A DNA stretch of 64,000 nt from NCBI GenBank assembly GCA_029237695.1, contig CM055275.1:85589088-85653087 (forward strand). Reading direction: 5' to 3'. This document shows, piece after piece, positions 19,701 through 30,654 of this stretch (the stretch's first letter is position 1; each line of letters starts with the position of its first letter). The notes below the pieces were generated by a model. The model ran no database searches. It was not told the origin of the DNA and saw only the letters and a list, made by a program, of their open reading frames with translations. The stretch is from Conchocele bisecta. Taxonomy: Eukaryota; Mollusca; Bivalvia; Lucinida; Thyasiridae. A program made the position numbers and the translations under genes.

Positions 19701-19787
19701 ATGAATCTTCGACACGTGTTGAAAACGTGCCTTCGGATATTCGTTATACTGCTATCGGCATGCGAAGGACATCTGCACCATATACCG
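19701..19787 (+). CDS. Signal-peptide exon of a secreted Asn-rich protein
   Basis: ATG opens 29 codons: a short basic start (MNLRHVLKTCLR), a hydrophobic core (IFVILLSAC) and a likely cleavage near CEG|H, then HLHHIP. It ends at CCG before GTGAGT, phase 0. The next exon with a matching phase and no signal peptide of its own is at 23782. The 4-kb intron between holds family A, B, I and L elements. Confidence 0.75.
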
Positions 19788-19923
19788 GTGAGTAAAATCT
19801 TTTTATAGCATATAATGATATTTTGCAGCGTACTAACAGGGTGTACTAAAAACGATAGTACACAAGAGTAATAAATATGCAAATGAGACTGATACTGTCA
19901 GTCACTGGATTATATACAGTATG

Positions 19924-20182
19924 TATAGAGAATAGTAGGTTAGTGCCGTGAATGGGGAAAAATATCTGGCAAGGCTCAGGAAACGGGATGGGCGAGGCTC
20001 TGCCGAGCACACCCCGTTTCCGTGCCGCGCCAGATAGTTTTCCCATTAACGGCACTAACCTACTATTCTATTTATCCCGTCAACACCTACAAATGGCTGT
20101 AAAATGCAAAAATAGTATTGACTGGATATCAAAAATGTTTCACGGCACCGTGTTTCACGGCACACTGTGTTGACGGGATAAA
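19924..20182 (-). mobile_element. Two-hairpin element, family A, reversed
   Basis: The Y hairpin comes first (TATAGAGAATAGTAGGTTAG), then TTCTATTTATCCCGTCAACA and the X module ending GTGTTGACGGGATAAA. This is the cleanest copy for reading the Y-to-X junction. Confidence 0.88.
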
Positions 20183-20394
20183 TGATAATTCAGGTATATA
20201 TCTACAGCACTGTGTATTTTTCTTAATGTTGCACAGTCTTTACTGAATTCTCAAACATTTTAATAAGGTCAACAAACCCTGCATATATGAGACTTTGTGC
20301 GTAAATTTCATGAAAACAATGCAGAGCTTGCTGTACCAAATTCTATTAAAATTATATGTCTGTTACTGACTCGTAGGATAGCGTATCACTAACT

Positions 20395-20945
20395 ATAGTC
20401 TGTTTCGCGAAAGCTGCCCAAATTTTACGGCTATATAGACAATGCAAAAACAATATTTTTTTCGATAATATTAAATTAAAGGAAAATTTAAGAATGAGCC
20501 TTCTTTTTATTTCGCGAAATTCGGTCAAATATTGATTTTATTACGACAAATTGATTTGTCTATGGGAATTTAACATGGGGGAAAAAGTGGTAAGGAAGTG
20601 TGGGAGGAGTCAAAAAACGAAAACATTTGGAAATTGACTCCGAAACTTGGCTAGATAGCTTGGATATGATCTAACTAAGAAAACAAAAGTTAAATTTAAA
20701 AATCGGTCCAGTATTTCTAAAATTCAAAAGAATTTCCCCATGTTAACTCCGTGAAGATGTCTATGGGGATTTAACATGGGGAAATTGTTTTTTCGCAATA
20801 AAATCAATATTTGACCAAATTTCACGAAATAAAAAGAAGGCTCATTCTTAATTTTTGCTTTAATTTAATATTATCAAAAGAAATCTTGTTTTTGAATTGT
20901 TTATATAGCCGTAAAATTTGGGCAGCTTTCGTGAAACAGACAGTA
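20395..20945. mobile_element. Family I element
   Basis: Family I is an inverted repeat of about 550 bases with ends CTGTTTCGCGAAAGCTGCCC and GGGCAGCTTTCGTGAAACAG, subterminal GAGCCTTCTTTTTATTTCG, and a centre with GGGAATTTAACATGGGG. No ORF of note. Confidence 0.85.
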
Positions 20946-21406
20946 GTATGTTTTTGTCAGAAACGTGTTTCCTTGACAGGCCATATTGCTTCAGCAGTAG
21001 TAAAATATCCTGTAATCTGTCGACAAGAATAGAGTATTTATTTCATGGATATGAGAGGCTAGTGATCTTACTTGAGCAGTCAGTCCGTACACATAAGCAA
21101 ACCGTTTCCGGCCAAATAACATGCCTCATTATTCACGTTCAATCAGAGCATATTAGTTTTCTGCGAGAATCAATTTTATAGCACACCATAATACAGTGCC
21201 TCTGGTTATGTCAAGTCATAATATGACACTTGCAACAAGTGTAACGCAAATTGGACCATCAAGACACTGATCACTTTTATATATACACAGGAGTTGTGAT
21301 CTCCTAAGACCATATGGTAATCGTAAATAATGATAATGACGATGGAACAATACTGCCTTTTCAACGTGGCTATTTTCTACCGTTTCCTGCATACTATTCT
21401 TCATTA
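20946..21406. other. Intron sequence, nothing recognised
   Basis: Lies in the large intron of the Asn-rich gene. A small palindrome ATATGACACTTGCAACAAGT occurs near 21220. Confidence 0.35.
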
Positions 21407-21795
21407 TAAACCTACCCATGAAATACATAGTTATGCGATGTAAATAAAAGTCACATGTTCTCATCGATGAAATAAACAACTTCCGGTGAAAATACGACTA
21501 CTTCCGTTATCTATATTCATAACGCGCATCTGCACAAAACAGCGAAAATAGGCTGCAAATACACATTCATTACCGTATACAGTCTTAAAAAACTGCTAAT
21601 TTACATGGAGCGGTATATAATAAATAGAATTTTCATATTTTTCCAACGAATATGACATATATGTTCATCTCGTGGTGTGAAATGTCCATATGTCACTCGT
21701 GCCTAACGGCACTCGTGAAATATGAACATTCCACACCACTCGATGAACATATAAGTCATATTCGCTGCAAAAATATGAATATCCTCTATGTATTA
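21407..21795. mobile_element. Family L element
   Basis: Family L has a hairpin with CGAATATGACATATATGTTC and CACTCGTGCCTAACGGCACT at its centre, and a tail with TGCAAATACACATTCATTAC and CGGTATATAATAAATAGAAT. Full copy. Confidence 0.8.
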
Positions 21796-21968
21796 TGTAT
21801 AGAGTGTATTTAACCTCTCCAACAGTTTTTTGGCAATCACTCTGACATTTTACTCACGTCGTCTACATATACTGAACATGACTGTGCACATGCCTTTTTA
21901 ATGCCGAAAATTCATTTCATCACACAAATACTGCATTTTGGACAATTCTTCTACACTTTCCTGCATAC

Positions 21969-22386
21969 ATAGAGAATACCAGGCTTGTGTCTTTTGATAT
22001 TAAGTTTATCAAGCAAGGCTAGGAAACGCGTAGGAATTCCGAGGCTTGCCGAGGAATTCCTACCGTTTCCGAGCCGAGCCTGATAAACTTGATATCAAAA
22101 TACACTAACCTGGTATTCTATTTATCAGGTAACGTTTTATGCTCGAAAATGACATTAGATGACGTCGTATTCTATGGACAGAACGCGGACTTGTTTACGT
22201 TGCGTCAATACACTGACGCCATTCGGTAACGTCACGTGACGTCATCTGACCAATGGAACGTCAGTTTTCACTTCGTTGTAACCCGGATGTTTGTATCAGG
22301 TCAATGCCTGATACATATTGTTACAACAATATTTTGTCAGTCAGTACGTATTCGGTCAATGCAGGGCAGGTTACCTGATAAATTTT
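21969..22386 (+). mobile_element. Two-hairpin element, family B, full length
   Basis: Y hairpin (TAGAGAATACCAGGCTTGTG ... to TGGTATTCTATTTATCAGGT), then the CRE-rich module with GACGTCGTATTC, CACGTGACGTCATCTGACCA and CCAATGGAACG, ending AGGTTACCTGATAAAT. Best reference copy of the family. It lies in the large intron of the Asn-rich gene. Confidence 0.88.
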
Positions 22387-22549
22387 TGTATAGGGTATAT
22401 ATTTTATGCAAACAACTCCTTTGACCGCATTTTGAGCGTGATTGTGCCAGTACTGCCTTTCAGGAACACCAACAAGATGGAGATTCTAATGCAGATGGTG
22501 ATGAAACTGCTTGAAAGCACTGTAGCCATAATTAAGAAAATTCTTGCAT

Positions 22550-23335
22550 ACACAAAGTTGCCATTTTGAAATCTAACCTGTTTGTCATAAACAGTGACTT
22601 GAAATTGACTTTAGTCATATATAATTTGCTTTCAATAATGATTATAGTCTGGGGAAAAATCAGTCCAAATGGTTTGTGCCTGATTATATCATAATTATTA
22701 GATTTTCACGGCAGCCATTTTGAATATTAGAATAAAATATGAACAATTCATGTTTTCTTTGATGATACAAAGAACGTTTGTTCCAAGAACGTAGCAAAAT
22801 AGTCAACACAACCTAGCTATAAATACACTTTACTAAACACAGTACGTAGTGAAGACATAAGAAGTATTATTTACATAGAGGCCATTTTGAAAACAAAATG
22901 TCCGTCATACCAGTTATCAGAAAAAATGGAACCAACCCCAGTGTTATTATTTGAAGATGGCATAGCCGAAACAAACAACATTCTATCTGCATTATAAATG
23001 TAGATATGAATATTGCAATATATTGTATACGATTTCAAGGCGGCCATTTTGAAATCTAAGATGGCCACCATGGGGGTTGTTAAAATTAAAAATAACACTG
23101 GTGTTGTTGTTTGTGGTCAAAAGATGATTATCACCAAAAACCAAAAAACGAATCAATCTTCTACCTGTATTAGAAGTGTATATATAATGAATATAGCATT
23201 TCAGAGGGGCCATTTTGAAATCCAAGATGGTGGCCAAAGGAATTGTTTAAAAACAAGCAACCAATCGCAGTTTTGTTCTCCGTGGTCTAAAGATGACAAA
23301 AAAACTTTGGTTACAAGAATGTAGCAACAAAATGC
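22550..23335 (+). repeat. About 163-bp tandem repeat, about five units
   Basis: GCCATTTTGAAA recurs near 22561, 22713, 22881, 23043 and 23209, spaced about 150-170 bases, followed each time by an ATGG-rich block and AACAC...GTT.TT.GTGG sequence. Units are diverged. Confidence 0.65.
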
Positions 23336-23352
23336 AAAACTACATAACAGTT

Positions 23353-23660
23353 TTTATCCCGTCAACGCAGTGCGTATGTGCCGTGAAACACGGTGCCGTG
23401 AAACCTTTTTGATATCCTGTCAATACGACCTAGTCACTGCGTATGAATATGTGTGGTGGCTGGGGTTATAGTTTTGCATTTTACAGCCATTTGTAGGTGT
23501 TGACGGGATAAATAGAATAGTAGGTTAGTGCAGTGAATGGGAAACAATATCTGGCGCGGCACGGAAACGGGATATGCTCGGCAGAGCCTCGCCCATCCCG
23601 TTTCCTGCGCCTTGCCAGATATTTTTTCCCATTCACGGCACTAACCTACTATTCTCTATA
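23353..23660 (+). mobile_element. Two-hairpin element, family A
   Basis: X and Y complete, with the longer X interior (GTCAATACGACCTAGTCACT and a GGGGTTATAG insert). It lies about 120 bases before the acceptor of the Asn-rich exon. Confidence 0.87.
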
Positions 23661-23781
23661 CACTATATTTTGAAATAAAACATATTTAACACAAGAAAAG
23701 CGCGAGCGGTAGTGTAGGAACAATATCACGTGGCTTGACTGATGTTATGCAAATCAGCAGATGTGGTTTGTATCTTTGCAG

Positions 23782-24603
23782 CGCTGGCTGGGAGACGGAC
23801 CACGACTAATGCACGGGCCCAGTTATCCACGCTGGGTACCAACGGGACTGGTACCACCGCACAGTAGACATATACAGGCGCCTAGAAGCCGGGGAACCAT
23901 TCTCCAACACACGATAATGTTAAATGGAAATGGAAATGGAAATACGGGTAATCCGACCAGTCACTATATTCAAATAAACTTATCAACCGGTCGAAATCCG
24001 AATTTTCCAACGAATACAAATCGTCCTATCGGAAATAGGAGCAGCGCAAATACAGGTGTCCAAAACCGCGGACCCGGAAACGGAAACGGAAACCTGCAAT
24101 CCGTCAACAACAACAACAACAAGAACAACAAGAGTAACAACAATAACAATTTGAACGCACGAAATTCAGTTTCCGGTCGCAATACTCGGTTGCCGTTTGG
24201 GATGATGGGAAGTAGAAACAACCGTTTTAATTTGGACAATGGATTGTTGCCGAATCCTGTCAATAACAACAACAACAACAATAACAACCGTGTACAACGG
24301 GTAACATCACGTGACAGAAACATCCCCTATTCCATAAATGGGATAACTAACCCAAATGTCAATTACAATACGATAATTGATTTATTATCAAATTTGCAAC
24401 AGGGGATATCAAGAGTTCGTTCGAGTATTGTAGCAACAGGGGACACAATCCCCAATACTGCAGACATGCCAAGCTTTATGTCAGGAGAGTTCATGACTGG
24501 CGGGCCAAGAACGACAACCACCGCGGGTTCTGATATAGTTAGAAGTCGCTTAGTAGCCTCAGGAATGACGGCGGAGGAAATTGCTGAAGCGTTCGAAGCT
24601 TGA
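23782..24603 (+). CDS. Secreted Asn-rich low-complexity protein, main exon
   Basis: With the 29 residues from 19701-19787 this gives a 302-residue protein. The exon opens after TATCTTTGCAG in phase 0 (RWLGDGPRLMHG). Residues 30-75 are Arg/Pro/His-rich with a YPRWVPTG motif; 76-200 are dominated by Asn and Gly with NG repeats and Asn runs (about 138-152 and 190-198) encoded mostly by AAC; the C-terminal 100 residues are ordinary, with a helical-looking NTIIDLLSNLQQGISRVR and an acidic end MTAEEIAEAFEA. No domain is recognised. Asn/Gly-rich secreted proteins occur in mollusc shell and byssus matrices, so a structural matrix role is possible, not shown. There are no cysteines in this exon. The gene plan matches the gene at 36560-40437. 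Confidence 0.8.
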   Translation, partial: RWLGDGPRLMHGPSYPRWVPTGLVPPHSRHIQAPRSRGTILQHTIMLNGNGNGNTGNPTSHYIQINLSTGRNPNFPTNTNRPIGNRSSANTGVQNRGPGNGNGNLQSVNNNNNKNNKSNNNNNLNARNSVSGRNTRLPFGMMGSRNNRFNLDNGLLPNPVNNNNNNNNNRVQRVTSRDRNIPYSINGITNPNVNYNTIIDLLSNLQQGISRVRSSIVATGDTIPNTADMPSFMSGEFMTGGPRTTTTAGSDIVRSRLVASGMTAEEIAEAFEA

Positions 24604-24937
24604 TACAATTATACTAATGCCGTTGTATATCAAATTGGTCAGACTCGGGGCAAAGCCGAACCGAGGTTGATAACATTGGTGGAAACACTGGTGCTGCTAT
24701 TGAGACGATTCTAAAGCATACTCAACATGCACTACGCGCCGGCGTAAAATGTTTCACGTCCAAATAGGCGCCGGATTCCTGATGTATGCCCATTCAACAA
24801 CATGCAGGAGATACTGCATAAACACATTTTCATAGTTCATAGTTGAGCTGAAGGGCATCTCGTTAGGAAACAGGTGCATTTTTTGACGTGAACCATTGTA
24901 CACATGCGCAGAGCGCAGTACCAGTGAGAAGGCGACA
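24604..24937. other. 3' flank of the Asn-rich gene
   Basis: Probable 3' UTR and flank. No AATAAA is seen before the family I element that starts near 24938. Confidence 0.4.
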
Positions 24938-25680
24938 CTATTGTCTGTTTCATGAAACCTGCCCAAATGTTATGCCCATGTAAACAATGCAAAAACATTA
25001 TTTATTTTCGATAATATTATATTTTTTCTTTTTTTTATAGTAATTTCCAATAACCTCCATAGGGAAGCACATTTAATACACATTGTTTTAAAGACACTCT
25101 TTTTATTAAATTTTCAACCGCATGGTCTTTATCAAAATGTGACGTCCATAGTGTAGCAAATTGCAAACATTTTTTCCTTACTTTTTTCGTTTCTCAATGA
25201 AAGTATATGTTGTTACCATTCATTTGAACCGTCTCGCAGACGGTTCAAATGAATGGTAACAACATATACTTCTTGTATAAAAACAAAAAAAATCACATTG
25301 TTTTAAAGTCACTCTTTTTATTAAATTTTCTACCACATGGTCTATCAAAATAGTGTGAAACTGTATTGGCAGTCCTATGTGACGTCCATAGTTTACTGCT
25401 ACACTATGGACGTCACATAGGACTGCCAATACAGTTTAGTTTACATACATTGTATCGTGTAAACAGAAGTTAAATTTTGAAAACCAGTACAAGATTTATA
25501 AAATAAGAAAAAAAATATCCATGTTAAATGTTTAACATGGGGACATTGTTTTTTCGCAATCAAAATCGATATTGGACCAAATTTCACAAAATAAAAGAAG
25601 GCTCATTCTCATGAAGAATATTATTTTTGAATTGCTTATATAGCCGTAAAATTTAGGCAGGTTTCGTGAAACAGACAGTC
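24938..25680. mobile_element. Family I element with nested V and W hairpins
   Basis: Ends CTGTTTCATGAAACCTGCCC and GGCAGGTTTCGTGAAACAGA. Inside are two family V rims (CTTTTTATTAAATTTTC at about 25100 and 25315), a family W hairpin (25196-25275) and another palindrome (25359-25436, arms AACTGTATTGGCAGTCCTAT). Confidence 0.75.
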
Positions 25681-26004
25681 GGTTATATTTAATCAGACTG
25701 ATGTACACGCAAATATTTCGGTTAACTTTTGTCTCTCTAAAAGGAACAATGTCTTATAGTACTAGCGGACAGACAAGCTCCCACCTTCCATTGTACTGAC
25801 AATAAGATGTGACGTTCGACAAAGGAAACTATTTAATTTACCGACAGTGTTGTTTTTGTTTTATTTCTATTTGTCATTATCACAGATTCTCGAAGAAAGG
25901 TTCATATTTCGGTGTTTTATGGATTACTTCGGTATATCTGGTGGTTTAGGTGCATTGTTATCAACATACAATTTAGGTCACCTCCCGCGAATTACACGTA
26001 TACT
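25681..26004. other. No gene seen
   Basis: Ordinary AT-rich DNA between two elements. Confidence 0.35.
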
Positions 26005-26412
26005 TCTCAAGTATGATCACGTGGTACTAACAACAACAACGAGTAGTGAAACTTCTGATTCAAAGTACGTATTTTTTTATCGTGTCCTTATTACGTAACG
26101 GATGTTGATGAAATGTTATATCAAACGCGTCGTGTTAAGCTGCATTTGGTGGTCTTTGTATTTTCGCCCAAACTTCTGTCGTTTTTGCGAAGAACCGATT
26201 TCCGTGTCTACCGACACGGAAATTGATTGTTCGCAAAGACGACATAAGTCTGTGTCAAACTCCCTAGACCACCAAATGCAGCTCATGAAGACGCGTTTTC
26301 TGCGCCATATTTCATCAAAATCCGTTGCATATTAAGGAAAATATCAAATAATATTTACTTTGGAGTGGGCGACGTTGTTGTTGTTGTAACCACGTGATCA
26401 TGCACCTTGATA
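26005..26412. mobile_element. Family G element
   Basis: Near-complete palindrome from ATGATCACGTGGTACTAACA to GTAACCACGTGATCATGCAC, with AACCGATTTCCGTGTCTACC at the centre. Confidence 0.85.
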
Positions 26413-26462
26413 TTGAAGGGTAGAAATTGGCACACATACCTTCCAAACCCAGGCATATGAGC

Positions 26463-26780
26463 CCAGTAACCGATTTCACCAGCATTGCAAAGTATACTTT
26501 TCTAGCAAAGTATACTTTGAGCGAGTAATCATTTATTTTTCCGGAAATGCATTATTTTATAGAAAACTAACGACTGCATATATTTGATCATTTTGATGAT
26601 TAGGAGTATGTAAAATCATTATACTGAATGTATTACATTATCACAGCCAAAATGGCTGTGATAATGTAATAAATTCAGTATAATAAATATTAATAAATGT
26701 ATTCTTAAATTGAAAATTTCTCCCTCAAAGTATACTTTGCTAGAAAAGAATACTTTGTAATGTTGGTGAAATAGGCTACT
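26463..26780. mobile_element. Family D element
   Basis: Family D is a palindrome of about 310 bases. Its outer part reads GATTTCAYCAACATTGCAAA then GTATACTTT twice; its centre is TATTACATTATCACAGCCA facing its complement. This copy has both ends. Confidence 0.85.
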
Positions 26781-27149
26781 GAAAATATGTCATGCCAATG
26801 GCCGTTGAACCGTATTTCTTTCCGAACTTAGTATTTGTTGCAATGCAGTTGAAATGTTTACTTTACATTATTGAACTTTATTCCATTGTATGAACACATC
26901 AGACAGCATACGCAACTACCCGATCAGTTGTTTCTAATGACAACAATCAGTCGAATTTCAATGAAAATGTGAGGGTGGTATATTTCCGAGGGTGTATACT
27001 TCAAAATGGTGCTAAACGTTTATCCAGCGGGTTACAGAGAATAGACATATAACATAAAACTCATTTTTGAATGTAATTTCAGAACAAAGTATGTCCGCAA
27101 AAATCGTACAGGGGGTGAGTGTTTCCATTTCTGGCTGACGGCCTATTAA
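26781..27149. other. No gene seen
   Basis: No family member or exon recognised before the tandem duplication. Confidence 0.35.
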
Positions 27150-28130
27150 GGAACAAGTGAAACTGTCAATTAGCATAGCAATTAGAATAGTACACTGCCA
27201 TCTCTTCAATGTGCTGACACATCAAGTGTTTCTACCCGTCTCGCTAATGACACATTGAATGTCATAGTTCTTTGATCTCCGTTGACCAGATAGCCCAATA
27301 AAACAGCTGACACACCTTGTTGACACACCTTGGTCAGTTATCCTTGAAAACGGCCGTAATGTAACGTAACGTTGTTATTATCACCATCTGATTTGCACCG
27401 TCTGTGGAACGTCTCTAAGACGAACAACGGAGTAATTATGCAATAATATTTTTATTAACACACAATCGATCTTAAAGTGGATTCATTCTAAATTAACCTA
27501 GTACTAAATTAACCTTCGGCCTCGGTAAATATGACTTTTGTCAGGTCCGTAAATCTCGTGTACACCTCCTTAAAAGTCAATAATTGTATGTTTTGTTTGT
27601 TTATTTTCAAGCAATATTAAAAATATCCGTCCGTATGTCCCAGTAGCTCCATCAGTCCATCACACGGTTAAAGTTTCTGGGGGTGGGGTGGGGGCGGAGG
27701 GGGGGGCGTGGGCGGTTCATTAAACTTCGTACGACTAAAGTGTTAGTAAGCGCAGATTTAGAATAGCCTGTACATTTCAATCGATGGATTTACATTTATT
27801 GAGCATAGGCTGCATATGCAGCCTATGCTCAATACATGTAAATCCAATGGTGTTTACAAGAACGCATTGTTAATTTGAAATTTACAGACTATCATAATTT
27901 TGCACTTACGAACATTTTCGTCGCATGAAGCTTAGTGAAACGGGCCCCGGATTTGGCTTGTATCAATAATAGCGTCAGGCATACAGCCATCATACTTGCA
28001 CATTATTATGAGTCAGTGGTATATACACCACGAACCACTGTGAAACACATGGCCTGCGTGAGACATTGACCGACAACTGGCGTACGAGACACGCCATGCG
28101 ATTTTGTACATGTAACTAAGGCCATGTGTA
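27150..28130 (+). repeat. Segmental tandem duplication, copy 1
   Basis: Runs from the CACATCAAGTGTTTCTACCC region through AACTAACC..TTCGGCCTCGGTAAATATGA, a G-rich tract, a family C element (27711-27951), and AATAGCGTCAGGCATACAGC to CGCCATGCGATTTTGTACAT. Copy 2 starts near 28265. Confidence 0.85.
27711..27951. mobile_element. Family C element (in duplication copy 1)
   Basis: Left end worn (TTCATTAAACTTCGTACGAC), right end AGCTTAGTGAAACGGGCCCC. Centre palindrome through GAGCATAGGCTGCATATGCA. Confidence 0.85.
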
Positions 28131-28167
28131 CGGTGGCACAGAGGGGACATGGAAATATGTTTTACTT

Positions 28168-28247
28168 TCGCGTGCGCACGCAATAGGTTTTGCGTGCCCA
28201 CGCGATAAGGTTTGCGTGCGCACGCAAAACCCTATCGCGTGCGCACT
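28168..28247. repeat. Alternating purine-pyrimidine hairpin between the duplication copies
   Basis: Repeated GCGTGCGCACGC units alternate with AATAGGTTTT or GATAAGG and face AACCCTATCGCGTGCGCAC. Such alternating CG/CA tracts can adopt unusual DNA structure. Confidence 0.75.
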
Positions 28248-28264
28248 AAAGGAGGGCGTCAGAC

Positions 28265-29195
28265 GGTAAATTTAGCCTAGCAATTAGCAAAGTAGACTCC
28301 CAGCTCATCATTGTGCTGACACATCAAGTGTTTCTACCCGTCTCGCTAATGGCACATTGAATGCCATAGTTATTTGATCTCAACTGACCTGACAGCCCAA
28401 TAAGACAGCTGACACACATTGGTGACACCTTGGTCCGTTATCTGAGACAACGGCCCTAATGTAACGTAACGTTGTTGTTATCACCATCTGACTTGCGCCT
28501 TCTGTGGAACCTCTCTAAAATGAACAACGGAGTAATTACACGCAATCGATCGTAAAGTGGATTTATTCTAAATTAACCTACTAAATTAACCTTCGGCCTC
28601 GGTAAATATGACTTTTCTCAGGTCAATAAATCTCGTGTACACCTCCTCAAAAGTCAATAATTGTATATACTTTTTTTTTTTACTGGCATTTTTAAAAATG
28701 TCCGTTCCTCCGTATGTCCCAGTAGTCCCATCCGTCTATCAAACGGTTAAAGTTTCTGGGCGGGGGGGGGGGGGGGGCGGCGGCGGGGGGGGCGTTTGAC
28801 TAAACTTCGTACGACTAAAATGTTCGTAAGCGCAGATTTAGAATAGCCTGTAAATTTCAATCGATGGATTTACATTTATTGAGTATAGGCTGCATATGCT
28901 CAATAAATGTAAATCCAATGATTGTTTACAAGAACACATTGTTAATTTGAAATTTACAGACTATCATAAGTTTGCACTTACGAACATTTTAGTCGCACAA
29001 AGCTTAGTGAAACGGGCCCCGGAGTTGGCTGGTATCAATAATAGCGTCAGGCATACAGCCATCATACTTGCACATTATTATGAGCCAGTGGTATACATCC
29101 CAAACCACTGTGAAACACGAGGCCTCCGTGAGACATGCACCGACAATTGGCATACGAGAGACGCCATGCGATTTTGTACATGTACCTAAAGCCAT
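28265..29195 (+). repeat. Segmental tandem duplication, copy 2
   Basis: Same order as copy 1. Differences: a longer uninterrupted G tract (about 28760-28795), a family C centre shortened to CATAGGCTGCATATGCTCAA-like form, and scattered substitutions. The divergence shows it is a real duplication and not a stitched assembly copy. Confidence 0.85.
28798..29021. mobile_element. Family C element with shortened centre (in duplication copy 2)
   Basis: Ends CTAAACTTCGTACGACTAAA and GCTTAGTGAAACGGGCCCC. The palindrome lost part of one arm (GAGTATAGGCTGCATATGCT). Confidence 0.8.
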
Positions 29196-29370
29196 GAGCG
29201 ATTTTTCATGAAATATATTTACAGAAACTGTGAAATTTTCTGTAAATGACGAATGATGGAAGATGACGAACTTTTCACAGCAAATGCGGAATTGCTGTGA
29301 AAATATCGTAAAATATCGTAAAATATCGTAAGTTTTGTAAATAATTTTCATGAAAAATCGCACATGTTCT
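29180..29370. mobile_element. Family S element
   Basis: GAGCGATTTTTCATGAAATA and TTTTCATGAAAAATCGCACA as inverted ends; centre has ACTTTTCACAGCAAATGCGG. Its right end leads into the 24-bp array. Confidence 0.65.
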
Positions 29371-29515
29371 AAGGTTTAAAATCGCACATGTTGTTCTAGT
29401 TTAAAATCGCACATGTTCTAAGGTTTAAAATCGCACATGTTCTAAGGTCTAAAATCGTAAAATCGCACATGTTCTAAGGTTTAAAATCGCACATGTTCTA
29501 AAATCGCATGGCGTG
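29343..29515 (+). repeat. 24-bp tandem array grown from a family S end
   Basis: About six units of AAAATCGCACATGTTCTAAGGTTT with small length changes. The unit equals the terminal sequence of the family S element beside it. Confidence 0.8.
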
Positions 29516-29577
29516 TCTTATATGTACCTGGTTCCTATTTCTTTTCTTTGAATTTGTATTTTCAATTAAATACTAAT

Positions 29578-30097
29578 GTCTGTTCCACGTTTTGCTGCCG
29601 ATGAACTTTTGACCATTAAACACATTAATTTCAACAAGTATTTAAAAGTAAGTACTTTTTTCATCAATAACAAAAAAATCACCCTCCCCCCAAAAAATTA
29701 GATGAAATTCCGTAAAATATTGATTTTATTGCGAACAAAACGATTTTAAATCGTTTTGTTCGCAATAAAATCAATATTTTACGGAATTTAACATGGCGGC
29801 TGAAATCTTTTTATTTATTCGTGGACCGATTTTCATAATCTAACTTTTGTTTTGTTAGTTACATCATTTCCAATGCTTGTTCTTGTGTCGACTCCTCCCC
29901 CACCTCTTCTGTCTCTTTCTCCCCCATGTTTTCGCTAATAAATAAATATTTGCTGGAATTTTATCAAATAAATTTTTTCAGTTTGGGATAGTGGCTTTTT
30001 TGTTATTGGTGAAAAAGTACTTCATTTAAATATTTTTTAGATTTAATTAATTTAATAGCCAAAAGGTTGTCAGCAGAAAAACGTGGAACACACAGTA
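29578..30097. mobile_element. Family I2 element
   Basis: Ends GTCTGTTCCACGTTTTGCTG and GTCAGCAGAAAAACGTGGAAC. The centre (29701-29785) is a near-perfect palindrome, CCGTAAAATATTGATTTTAT with its mirror. Related to family I by GGGAATTTAACATGG-type sequence. Confidence 0.8.
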
Positions 30098-30109
30098 GAA
30101 TCAATTACT

Positions 30110-30270
30110 ACATAACTGTGGTTGTGACCGGAGAAAAGGAGAAATAGGAGAAAAGGAGAAAAGGGGCTTATGGATTATGCGAATAGTGTAGTTCCTGATC
30201 AGACGGTGCATCCGCATCTACACAGTTCGCCATTCCATCAATGAAACACCCGTCATGCGTCAAACAAGCA
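30110..30270. mobile_element. Family K element with GGAGAAAA expansion
   Basis: GTGGTTGTGACCGGAGAAAA is followed by four AGGAGAAA units, then a shortened hairpin core and TTCGCCATTCCATCAATGAA. Confidence 0.6.
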
Positions 30271-30332
30271 ATATAGATCGTTATCAGGCATACAGCCATC
30301 ATACTAGCACATTATCATTGGACCAGTGATGT

Positions 30333-30650
30333 CAATGTGCATGATCACGTGGCTATAACAACAACAACAGTGGCTGCAAGTGTTGATATTTTCCTTAATA
30401 TGAAACGGATTTTGATGTAATATGGCGCAGCAAACGCGTTTTCATGAGCTGCATTTGGTGGTACATGGAGTTCGGCACAGACTTATGTTGTTTTTGCGAA
30501 GAATCGATTTCCGTGTCGGTAGACACGGACATCGATTTTTCGCAAAAACGACAGAAGTTTGGAATAAAATACAGAGACCACCCAATGCAGCTTAACAAGA
30601 CGCGTTTGATGCGCCACATTTCATCAAAATCCGTTACGTAATAAGGACAT
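30333..30650. mobile_element. Family G element, right end replaced
   Basis: Starts GCATGATCACGTGGCTATAA and runs to TCCGTTACGTAATAAGGAC, where a different palindrome (30655-30897) takes over. Confidence 0.8.
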
Positions 30651-30654
30651 TATA

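Noticed and set aside
20811..21181. ORFs of 73 and 87 codons near the right end of a family I element
   Set aside because: The shared reading is the element end (including its GTTTCGTGAAACAG-like terminus); not conserved as protein in sister copies.
23970..24323. A 117-codon Leu-rich ORF on the - strand
   Set aside because: It is the antisense of the Asn (AAC/AAT) runs of the spliced + strand gene.
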